A stretch of 64,000 bases of DNA from the NCBI RefSeq assembly GCF_900115285.1, contig NZ_FOYW01000002.1:1-64000 (forward strand). The letters are read 5' to 3'. This DNA is from Marinobacter daqiaonensis (GTDB lineage Bacteria; Pseudomonadota; Gammaproteobacteria; Pseudomonadales; Oleiphilaceae). Below the pieces are notes generated by a model. It saw nothing but the letters and a program-made list of their open reading frames with translations. It did not search any database and was not told the DNA's origin. This document shows positions 1 to 6,804 of the stretch, in pieces (positions within the stretch are counted from its first letter, which is position 1; each line of letters opens with the position of its first letter). The translations under genes were made by a program, and so were the position numbers.

Positions 1-10
1 ATCCACAGGA

Positions 11-48
11 ATGCCCTCCTCGCGGGCAGGCCCGCTCCTACACTGGAT
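11..48. repeat. REP-like palindromic element
   Basis: A short GC-rich palindrome (GCGGGC, two bases, GCCCGC at about 22-35) is followed directly by GCTCCTACA. This arrangement is the core of the repetitive extragenic palindromes known from Pseudomonas. It lies in a gene-free stretch downstream of paaX. I saw no second clear copy in the window, so its repetitive nature is inferred from resemblance only. Confidence 0.45.
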
Positions 49-86
49 CGGTAACCCCACAGGACGTCTCCCGAACCCTGCAGCCA

Positions 87-120
87 CAAAAAAGCCCCGA
101 TACCTTCCGGCATCAGGGCT
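87..120 (-). terminator. Rho-independent terminator of paaX
   Basis: Read on the minus strand, AGCCCTGAT and ATCGGGGCT form a stem with one wobble pair, followed by a run of six T. It starts 22 bases beyond the paaX stop codon and fits a factor-independent terminator for that gene. Confidence 0.8.
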
Positions 121-142
121 CTAAGAAGGGCTGCTATGTCTT

Positions 143-1069
143 TCAGTCCCTGAGCCCACCAAAACGCCGGTAGAACCCCTCGTTGGGGCCAGGTAGCGGG
201 CCGGACGCGTTCTCCAGGGTCTCGTCGAGCCACTCCTCAGCGCGGCCATAGATCTGCCTGTAGAGGTTCCGGCATAACTGCCTGGCTCCGCGGCCCTCCC
301 AGTCACCCGGTAGCAGGGCGTCCGGCAGTTGGGGATCCCGAAGCAGAATCTTGCGGTACTCGTGAATCAACAGGGTTCTGGCAATCAGGCAGTCCTCCGG
401 TGAGAGGGTGTCTTCGTCCTTCAGCTCCTGCCACAGTGGCCGGAATTGGTTAAGGAATCGCCGGTAGCGCCCCCCCAGTTCGTCGAGATTCCAGCTCTCC
501 CGGACTTCCCGTCGCATGGCCCGTGAGCTCAGGGGTTCGACCGGATGGGTCTGCATGACAATAGTGTCGTCAAACGCTTCCCATTCCTGCAATAGCTGGA
601 GCAATTCCTCCCGACGGATTCTCGGGTGAATCATTACGCCCTGTCCTATACTTCCAAAACTCAGCCATTTCAGTTCTTCACGAACCCGGCGCCGAACGTC
701 ACCGTCGAGCTGGGTCAGAAGGACGAGTGTCCAGCTTCCGGTCCATTCCCAGCCGGTCATGTCGTACACGTGCTTGAAGGCCTGCTCGAACCGGCGAAGT
801 CCGGGGCCGGTGAGGCTGTAATAACTGCAGCGTCCGATTTTTTCAGCCTGCAGCCAGTTCTCTTTTACCAGGCGATACACCGAGGTGCGTACCAGGCGTT
901 CGTTAATCCCTACGGGTTCAAGCAGACGCGCGAGGCTGCCGAGCCACACGGTGCCGCCCCTGGGGACGATGGCGTCGCCATACAGAGTGATGATCAGAGA
1001 CCCGGCTCGTATTGGCCGTTTTTTCTGGAACTCGCTGACAAGTTGGTCGAGCTGTTTTTTGGCGGACAT
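143..1069 (-). CDS. paaX: PaaX, phenylacetate-pathway transcriptional repressor
   Basis: This 308-residue protein has the length and layout of PaaX: an N-terminal winged-helix domain (around residues 20-90, including RAGSLIITLYGDAIVPRGG and RTSVYRLVKENWL) and a C-terminal PaaX domain. In characterised bacteria PaaX represses phenylacetate genes and is released by phenylacetyl-CoA. The reading frame stays open upstream to about 1654, but that extension crosses the promoter region and has no PaaX similarity. The ATG at 1067-1069 (MSAKKQLDQL) gives the family length. The gene is divergent from an ABC importer and shares a 361-base regulatory gap with it. The paa catabolic operons lie a few kilobases away and are the probable targets. 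Confidence 0.93.
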   Translation of the reverse strand: MSAKKQLDQLVSEFQKKRPIRAGSLIITLYGDAIVPRGGTVWLGSLARLLEPVGINERLVRTSVYRLVKENWLQAEKIGRCSYYSLTGPGLRRFEQAFKHVYDMTGWEWTGSWTLVLLTQLDGDVRRRVREELKWLSFGSIGQGVMIHPRIRREELLQLLQEWEAFDDTIVMQTHPVEPLSSRAMRREVRESWNLDELGGRYRRFLNQFRPLWQELKDEDTLSPEDCLIARTLLIHEYRKILLRDPQLPDALLPGDWEGRGARQLCRNLYRQIYGRAEEWLDETLENASGPLPGPNEGFYRRFGGLRD

Positions 1070-1430
1070 AGGCAAGCTGTTGGGGTTAGAGGAGGCTATA
1101 AAAAATGGTGTTCTTATTATCCCTGTCTGATGGTCCGACGTAAAACAACCATTTATCAATTCCTGGTTTCGACATTCGGTCAAACCGGTTGACAGGAAGA
1201 ATACGATACAATACTTTTGCATGTAAGTCTTGATATGTGTCAGGTGGCTTAGGGAGGAAAGACGTCGGCAACGCGCCGATCGCCTGATAGCACCGAGCGG
1301 AGGAATGTGTTTCGGGACACCTCTGGGACTTCGAGTTGCGGAAAGTGAATCATAACTGTGTGCGTCACTTCCGTATTTGGTAACAAAAACAATTGAGAGC
1401 AGACCTTGCTCCAAACCTGGGAGAACTACC
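1070..1430. promoter_or_regulatory. Divergent paaX / ABC importer control region
   Basis: This 361-base gap between two divergent genes has no convincing small gene. A TTGACA box lies at 1189-1194 (plus strand), with a weak -10 candidate TACTTT at 1212-1217 after 17 bases. Around it is an imperfect palindrome, TCAA-A-CCGG-TTGA (about 1180-1192). Nearer the importer start, GGAAAGTGA (1340-1348) and TCACTTCC (1365-1372) form an inverted repeat. Within it, the minus strand reads TTATGATTC (1347-1355). These are candidate operators for PaaX or another regulator. The promoter calls are weak. Confidence 0.4.
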
Positions 1431-2588
1431 ATGGCCAAGAAAAGCCTCATGCGTCGTGTCGGTGTGCTTGCAGCGACACTGACCACCAGCCTGCTTGTCT
1501 CCGCGCAAGCTGCAGAACCCATCAAGATCGGTTCGTTCCTGTCGGTCACCGGCCCGGCCTCCTTCCTGGGGGATCCGGAGCTCAAGACCCTTGAAATGTA
1601 TGTCGAGAAGATCAACGAGGACGGCGGTGTGCTCGGTCGCCAGCTGGAACTCATTCACTATGATGATGTTGGCAACGCCTCAAGCGCCCGTAATTTCGCC
1701 GGTCGTCTGATTCGTTCCGATCAGGTTGATATCATTGTTGGTGGCAGCACCACGGGGGCCACCATGGCTGCGGTTCCGCTGGTCGAACAGGCTGGCATGC
1801 CGTTTATTTCCCTGGCGGGTGCTGTGACCATTGTCGACCCCGTCAAGAAGTGGGTCTTCAAGACGCCTCAGTCTGACCGCATGGCCGCCGAGCGTATCCT
1901 CTGGGATATGAAGCGCCGGGGCTTCGATAAGATTGGTCTGATCTCCGGTACCGGTGGCTTCGGCGCATCCGGCAGGAAGCAGACCCTGGCAGTGGCCGAA
2001 GAATACGGCATCGAAGTGGTTGCAGATGAGACCTACAGCCCGTCCGATTCCGACATGACCGCGCAGCTCACCAACATCCGTAACACCGATGGTGTGGACG
2101 CGGTGCTGAACTTCGGTTTTGGCCAGGGCCCGGCGATCGTCACCAAGAACTATGCGGCTCTGGATATCCAACTGCCGTTCTATCAGTCACATGGTGTTGC
2201 CTCAGATTCCTTCCTGGAATTGGCGGGTGGCGCGGCCGAAGGGCTCCGCCTGCCGGCTTCTCCGCTGCTGGTCCCGGAGTCACTGCCTGAAGGTGATCCC
2301 CAGAAGCCTGTAGTTCAGGCTTACAAGGAAGCCTATGAGGCTCATTGGGACTCCAGCGTTTCCACGTTTGGTGGCTACGCCTACGACGGCCTGATGCTGG
2401 CTGTGCAGGCTATTGAAGCTGCAGGCAGCACCGACAAGGAAGCTGTTCGCGAAGAACTCGAAAACATCATGGGTTATGTGGGCGTTACCGGTATCTATAA
2501 CATGGGACCGGATGACCACAACGGCCTGACCCCTGAATCTTTCCGCATCCTTGAAGTCCAGGGCGGCGACTGGGTGCTGGTCGAGTAA
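1431..2588 (+). CDS. Periplasmic substrate-binding protein of a branched-chain-amino-acid-type ABC importer
   Basis: The 385-residue protein begins with a Sec signal peptide (basic MAKKSLMRR, a hydrophobic stretch, likely cut after AQA near residue 24). It continues as a type I periplasmic-binding fold of the LivJ/LivK family (IKIGSFLSVTGPASFLGD, then GGSTTGATMAAVPLVEQAGMPF). It should capture the substrate and deliver it to the LivH/LivM-type channel encoded next. The ATG at 1431 has a GGGAGA ribosome site 6 bases upstream; an in-frame GTG at 1377 would place extra residues before the signal peptide. The divergent paaX suggests phenylacetate or another aromatic acid rather than leucine as substrate. 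That is inference from context. Confidence 0.9.
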   Translation: MAKKSLMRRVGVLAATLTTSLLVSAQAAEPIKIGSFLSVTGPASFLGDPELKTLEMYVEKINEDGGVLGRQLELIHYDDVGNASSARNFAGRLIRSDQVDIIVGGSTTGATMAAVPLVEQAGMPFISLAGAVTIVDPVKKWVFKTPQSDRMAAERILWDMKRRGFDKIGLISGTGGFGASGRKQTLAVAEEYGIEVVADETYSPSDSDMTAQLTNIRNTDGVDAVLNFGFGQGPAIVTKNYAALDIQLPFYQSHGVASDSFLELAGGAAEGLRLPASPLLVPESLPEGDPQKPVVQAYKEAYEAHWDSSVSTFGGYAYDGLMLAVQAIEAAGSTDKEAVREELENIMGYVGVTGIYNMGPDDHNGLTPESFRILEVQGGDWVLVE

Positions 2589-2607
2589 TACCCTGACCAA
2601 TCCTCTG

Positions 2608-2639
2608 CTCCCGGTGCCTGCACTCGCAGTCACCGGGAG
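2608..2639 (+). other. Intercistronic hairpin between binding protein and permease genes
   Basis: CTCCCGGTG (2608-2616) and CACCGGGAG (2631-2639) are perfect complements. Inside them CTGC and GCAG pair around an ACTC loop, giving a 13-bp stem with a single mismatch. There is no T run, so it is more likely an mRNA-stabilising or partial-termination element than a full terminator. Such hairpins keep binding-protein transcripts more abundant than permease transcripts in other ABC operons. Confidence 0.6.
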
Positions 2640-2658
2640 TGCCTGACGGTATCTTCCT

Positions 2659-3534
2659 ATGTTCTCAGAATTCCTTCAGTACCTGTTTACTGGTATCACC
2701 ATTGGTGCGACCTACGCGCTGGTGGCCCTTGGTTTTACCATCATCTATAACGCCAGCCATGTGATCAACTTCGCTCAGGGCGAGTTTCTGATGATTGGTG
2801 GTATGGGAACCGTGGCTTTTATGGGCCTGGGAATTCCCATGTTTTTCGCTATTGTTCTGGCGGTTCTGCTGGCCTGCCTGGTGGGCATTGCCCTGCAACG
2901 GCTTGCCATTGCTCCTGCCAAGAACGCCGACGTTGTGACTCTGATCATCATTACGATTGGCGCTTCCATTTTTATCCGTGGTATCGCCCAGGTCGTCTGG
3001 GGCAAGGATTACCACGTGGTTCCGTCCTTCAGCGGCGACGAACCGATCCGGCTCGGTGGCGCAGTGCTCAATACCCAGAGCATGTGGGTCCTGAGTATCG
3101 GTACGGTCCTGGTGGTTGCGCTGATCCTGTTTTTTACCCGCACGCTCATCGGACGGGCAATTCTTGGCACCTCCATGAACAAGCTGGCTGCCCAGCTGGT
3201 CGGGGTAAAAACCCAGATGGTGCTGATGCTGGCTTTTGGTCTGTCGGCTCTGCTGGGGTCGGTGGCAGGCGTGACCGTCGCCCCTATTACGTTTACCGCC
3301 TATGACATTGGCATCCTGCTGGCGCTGAAAGGCTTCGTGGCGGCTGCACTGGGTGGTCTCGGAAGCGGGCTTGGTGCCGTGGTCGGTGGAATCCTGCTTG
3401 GTGTTGTCGAAGCGATGACCGCCGGATACATCTCTTCCGAGTATAAGGACGCGGTGGCATTCTCGATGATTCTCCTGGTCCTGTTCTTTATGCCCCGTGG
3501 TCTGTTCGGTGCCCGAACCGTGGAGCGTGTCTGA
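2659..3534 (+). CDS. livH: LivH-type inner-membrane permease
   Basis: This 291-residue, highly hydrophobic protein belongs to the LivH permease family: ITIGATYALVALGFTIIYNA at the N terminus, then the family motif HVINFAQGEFLMIGG, and a final FFMPRGLFG. About eight membrane segments are visible. It forms half of the channel of the importer. No good ribosome site is visible close to the ATG (the GGGAG at 2635-2639 is part of the upstream hairpin and too far away), so translation may be weak. The stop overlaps the next start as TGATG. The true substrate is unknown; see the paaX context. Confidence 0.92.
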   Translation: MFSEFLQYLFTGITIGATYALVALGFTIIYNASHVINFAQGEFLMIGGMGTVAFMGLGIPMFFAIVLAVLLACLVGIALQRLAIAPAKNADVVTLIIITIGASIFIRGIAQVVWGKDYHVVPSFSGDEPIRLGGAVLNTQSMWVLSIGTVLVVALILFFTRTLIGRAILGTSMNKLAAQLVGVKTQMVLMLAFGLSALLGSVAGVTVAPITFTAYDIGILLALKGFVAAALGGLGSGLGAVVGGILLGVVEAMTAGYISSEYKDAVAFSMILLVLFFMPRGLFGARTVERV

Positions 3535-4538
3535 TGTTTGAACGTTTCTTGAACTGGCGAATGAACTACGTGGTGGTCCTCGCCGTCATTGTATTTGCGA
3601 TACCTCTGGTGATGGAGAACCCATTCTACTACGACATGGCAACCCAGATTGCCATCATCGCCGCCACCGTGGTCGGGCTGAACCTGCTGGTGGGCTATGC
3701 CGGTCAGATCAGCCTGGGGCATGCGGGCTTCTATGGAATCGGGGCCTATTTCAGTGCCATTGCCACGACCACCTACGGCTGGCCGCCACTTCTGGCGATG
3801 ATTGTCGCAGCTGCGGTGGTGGGTCTTGTTGCCTACATCGTGGGGCGCCCGATCCTCAAGCTGAAGGGGCATTACCTGTCCATGGCAACCCTGGCGGTGG
3901 GTTTCATCATTGCCATTATCATCAACAACGAAGGCCAGATGACCGGCGGTCCCGATGGAATGCCGGTGGCGCCCTTCAGTCTGTTTGGGTGGGAGCTGAG
4001 CTCTTTCGGGCTTTATTCTTTCTTTGGCATGGCAGTGCCGGGGCATGTCGCCTGGTATCTGGTCATGGCGGTGATACTGCTGATTGCGGTGATCCTGGCC
4101 CAGAACATCATTGATTCGCCTCTTGGCCGGGCCCTGCGTTCGATCCATGGATCCGAGATCGCCGCGCGGACCGTTGGCGTCGATACTGCCCGCTACAAGA
4201 GCCTGGTGTTTGTGATTTCCGCCATCTATGCGAGCGTGATGGGCAGCATATTCGCCCACTTCAGTGGCTTCATCACCCCTGCCATCGCCAGCTTTGATTA
4301 TTCCATTGTCCTGATCACCATGGTGGTCCTCGGCGGCATGGCCTCGCCCATGGGGGTTATCCTCGGAGCCGTTGCCCTCAAGCTGCTGCCCCAATTTCTG
4401 GCGGGCTTTCAGGAATACGAAACGGCGGTGTTCGGTTTCATCCTGATGGCGACCATGATCTTCATGCCCAAGGGTTTCTACCCCACAGCGGTGAATTTTG
4501 TACGTGGCAAACTTCGGAAGTCCGGGGGTGAGGCATGA
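3534..4538 (+). CDS. livM: LivM-type inner-membrane permease
   Basis: The 334-residue protein is the second channel subunit. It carries the LivM signatures GLNLLVGYAGQISLGHAGF (about residues 48-66) and LKGHYLSMATLAVGFI, plus the EAA-like cytoplasmic loop around SPLGRALRSIHGSEIAARTVG. About nine to ten hydrophobic segments are present, with a C-terminal FMPKGF. Its start overlaps the stop of the LivH-type gene by one base and its stop overlaps the ATPase start by four, showing translational coupling in a single operon. Confidence 0.93.
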   Translation: MFERFLNWRMNYVVVLAVIVFAIPLVMENPFYYDMATQIAIIAATVVGLNLLVGYAGQISLGHAGFYGIGAYFSAIATTTYGWPPLLAMIVAAAVVGLVAYIVGRPILKLKGHYLSMATLAVGFIIAIIINNEGQMTGGPDGMPVAPFSLFGWELSSFGLYSFFGMAVPGHVAWYLVMAVILLIAVILAQNIIDSPLGRALRSIHGSEIAARTVGVDTARYKSLVFVISAIYASVMGSIFAHFSGFITPAIASFDYSIVLITMVVLGGMASPMGVILGAVALKLLPQFLAGFQEYETAVFGFILMATMIFMPKGFYPTAVNFVRGKLRKSGGEA

Positions 4539-5293
4539 CGGCCATGATCGATGTTAAAGGCCTGGACAAGGTGTTTGGCGGTGTTCACGCCATTGAGGGT
4601 CTCGAGTTCTCGGTGGACCAGGGGCAGGTGTATTCGGTAATCGGCCCCAATGGCGCGGGCAAGACCACGCTGTTCAATCTGATCACCGGCTTCTACACCC
4701 CGACCCGGGGGGAGATTACCCTGAATGGGGAAAGTGTCGTGGGGATGGATCCGAACCGCCTGGCCGAGCGTGGCATGTGCCGCACCTTCCAGCAAATGCA
4801 GATATGCATGAATATGACGGCATTGGAAAACGTCATGCTCGGACGTCATCTGAAGATCCGCAGCGGGCTTCTTTCGTCAATGTTCCGCTTGCCGGCGCTT
4901 TACCGTGAGGAGAGAGCCTGTCGGGAACGGTCCAAGGAACTGATGGAGTTCGTGGGCTGCGGCAACTACATCAATACCGATGCTTCGGCCATGTCCTACG
5001 GTGCTCTGAAGCGCCTGGAAATTGCCCGTGCCCTGGCCGCGGACCCGAAAATTCTGCTTCTGGATGAACCCGCCGCTGGCCTTAACGCTACCGAAACCGC
5101 TGAGCTGGAAGAGTTGATTCGCAAGGTGGCGGATGAGGGCGTAACGGTCATGCTGGTTGAGCACGACATGAAGCTGGTGATGGGTATTTCCGACAGGCTG
5201 CTGGTGATCAACTACGGGCGCAAGCTGGCCGAGGGTACACCTGAGGAAATCCGCAACAATCCGGATGTCATTGCTGCCTACCTGGGCGGCTGA
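4535..5293 (+). CDS. livG: LivG-type ABC ATPase
   Basis: The 252-residue ATPase has Walker A GPNGAGKTT (about residues 33-41), signature MSYGALKRLEIARAL, Walker B ILLLDEPAAGLN, and the LivG-type C terminus ending AAYLGG. The signature reads SYGALKR rather than the common SYGQQRR, a mild variation. It powers transport together with the following LivF-type ATPase. The start overlaps the LivM stop by four bases (ATGA). A second in-frame ATG lies three codons downstream and could also be used. Confidence 0.93.
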   Translation: MTAMIDVKGLDKVFGGVHAIEGLEFSVDQGQVYSVIGPNGAGKTTLFNLITGFYTPTRGEITLNGESVVGMDPNRLAERGMCRTFQQMQICMNMTALENVMLGRHLKIRSGLLSSMFRLPALYREERACRERSKELMEFVGCGNYINTDASAMSYGALKRLEIARALAADPKILLLDEPAAGLNATETAELEELIRKVADEGVTVMLVEHDMKLVMGISDRLLVINYGRKLAEGTPEEIRNNPDVIAAYLGG

Positions 5294-5310
5294 GTGTAAG
5301 GGCACGTATT

Positions 5311-6669
5311 ATGAGTGAGCAAAACCAGAAAGCGGTGCCTGCCCGGTCGCGCGGCGAACAGGCAGTGAGCATCATCATCCGTGAACATCAGGGTCTGTGG
5401 CGGGTGCTTGATCTGCTCGACCTTCTTCAGCAGGACATGAACGTCAATGACCAGCGCCCGGACGAGGTGCTGTTCAATACGATATTTGATTACATCCAGC
5501 ATTTCTCCAACCGGGTGCACAGCCAGCCCACGGAAATCGTGCTGTATCGTCTGCTCCGGGAGAAATCTCCGGAGACAGCTGAGTTGCTGGACAAGCTCGA
5601 ACGGGGTTACGTGATCGGGCACCAGAAAATCAATGAACTGCGGGAGTTGCTGGCAGCCTGTACCAGAAATTGGCCCAACGGCCGGGAAGAGTTCAGTCAT
5701 GCCCTGAGCCGTTTCACCCAGGCGCTGCGCAAGCACATCAAGAAAGAGGAAGGCGTGGTGATCCCCCGCGCCAAGGAAGTTCTCAATGAGGAGGACTGGG
5801 GCAAGATCGTGGAAGCCCGGGATCAGCAGAACGATCCCCTGTTTGGTGATCGCGTCCGCGAGGAGTTCCGGGAGTTGCGACACCAGATCGTCAGTTACAC
5901 GCCGGAACGTTTTGGTGGTCTGGGGCTAAGTCATCCGACCAGTCGTCCTGAGACCGGCAGGGAAATGCTATCTATTGAGGGGCTGGTGTCCTCCTATGGC
6001 CAGATCGAGGTATTGCACGACGTCAGTCTGCGTATCAATTCCGGCGAGATCGTATCCCTGGTGGGGGCCAACGGGGCGGGCAAGTCGACCCTGCTGATGG
6101 CCATTTCGGGTCTGCAGCCGCTCGACAAGGGGCAGATGACCTTCGAGGGTAAGGACCTGAACAGGATGGCGGTGGACAAACGGGTGTCCAATGGCATCGT
6201 CCAGGTGCCGGAAGGGCGTCAGGTATTCAAGGATCTGACCGTCTATGACAACCTGCGGCTGGGCGCCTACACCCGTAAGCAGGGCCCTGAGGTTCAGTCT
6301 GACCTGCAGAAGGTATTCTCGAAGTTTCCGATCCTTGAGCAGAAGCGTGAGAACCTCGCTGGTGAGCTGTCCGGCGGTCAGCAGCAGATGCTGGCCATTG
6401 GCCGGGCCCTGATGGCCAAGCCCCGGCTGTTGTTGCTGGACGAGCCCAGTATGGGGCTGGCACCTCTGATTGTGGAGGAGATCTTCGGCATTATCCGTGA
6501 GCTCAAGGAGGAGGGTATTACGGTATTCCTCGTTGAGCAGAATGCGTCCCAGGCGCTGGCTCTGGCCGATCGCGGTTATGTGCTGGAGACTGGCCGTGTG
6601 GTGCTTGAGGGTACCGGGCGGGAGCTGCTCAGTAACGAGAAGGTTCGGGAGGCTTACCTGGGCATGTAA
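5311..6669 (+). CDS. livF: Hemerythrin-like domain fused to a LivF-type ABC ATPase
   Basis: At 452 residues this is about 210 longer than ordinary LivF. Residues about 15-190 resemble a hemerythrin HHE helical bundle: REHQGLW (His26), a segment with His70 and Glu75, GHQKI (His104), and KHIKKEE (His142, Glu146) followed by VVIPRAKEVLNEEDW. Ligand positions are not fully standard: the usual HxxxE is spaced by one extra residue, and Tyr100 sits where a His is common. The ATPase starts near residue 220 (MLSIEGLVSSYG) with Walker A GANGAGKST, signature LSGGQQQ and Walker B LLLLDEPSMGL. A TAAGGG ribosome site 8 bases before 5311 supports the long start. No similar site at good spacing precedes the internal ATG at 5966. 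The domain could make transport respond to oxygen, iron or redox state, but that is inference. Confidence 0.9.
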   Translation: MSEQNQKAVPARSRGEQAVSIIIREHQGLWRVLDLLDLLQQDMNVNDQRPDEVLFNTIFDYIQHFSNRVHSQPTEIVLYRLLREKSPETAELLDKLERGYVIGHQKINELRELLAACTRNWPNGREEFSHALSRFTQALRKHIKKEEGVVIPRAKEVLNEEDWGKIVEARDQQNDPLFGDRVREEFRELRHQIVSYTPERFGGLGLSHPTSRPETGREMLSIEGLVSSYGQIEVLHDVSLRINSGEIVSLVGANGAGKSTLLMAISGLQPLDKGQMTFEGKDLNRMAVDKRVSNGIVQVPEGRQVFKDLTVYDNLRLGAYTRKQGPEVQSDLQKVFSKFPILEQKRENLAGELSGGQQQMLAIGRALMAKPRLLLLDEPSMGLAPLIVEEIFGIIRELKEEGITVFLVEQNASQALALADRGYVLETGRVVLEGTGRELLSNEKVREAYLGM

Positions 6670-6699
6670 TTGCCTGGAAATGCTGGTCTCCTCATAAAT

Positions 6700-6733
6700 A
6701 AGCCGGACTGGCATTAACCAGTCCGGCTTTTTT
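6700..6733 (+). terminator. Terminator of the ABC importer operon
   Basis: AAGCCGGACTGG and CCAGTCCGGCTT form a 12-bp perfect stem around CATTAA, followed by a run of T on the plus strand. On the minus strand the stem is followed by TATTTAT, so it may also stop transcripts arriving from paaZ. Confidence 0.88.
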
Positions 6734-6760
6734 GTTGGTGCTCGCCCGTTCTTGATGGGC

Positions 6761-6800
6761 TTACCCCGGCCTTTCCTCCGCTAGGAAGAGGCCGGGGTAA
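6761..6800 (-). terminator. Large hairpin at the end of paaZ
   Basis: TTACCCCGGCCT and AGGCCGGGGTAA form a 12-bp stem, extended inside by TCCT/AGGA around a short loop. It begins 4 bases after the paaZ stop. No T run follows on either strand, so it may act with the nearby 6700-6733 hairpin or as a 3'-end stabiliser. Confidence 0.5.
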
Positions 6801-6804
6801 GGAC

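Noticed and set aside
1070..1654. Open frame continuing upstream of paaX (about 195 extra codons)
   Set aside because: It crosses the divergent promoter region and the start of the binding-protein gene, has no PaaX similarity, and the ATG at 1069 gives the exact family length.
3300..4394. 364-codon open frame antisense to livM
   Set aside because: Its composition (runs of His, Gln, Asp, Gly) is that of a shadow of a membrane-protein gene in GC-rich DNA; the sense strand is an unmistakable LivM permease.
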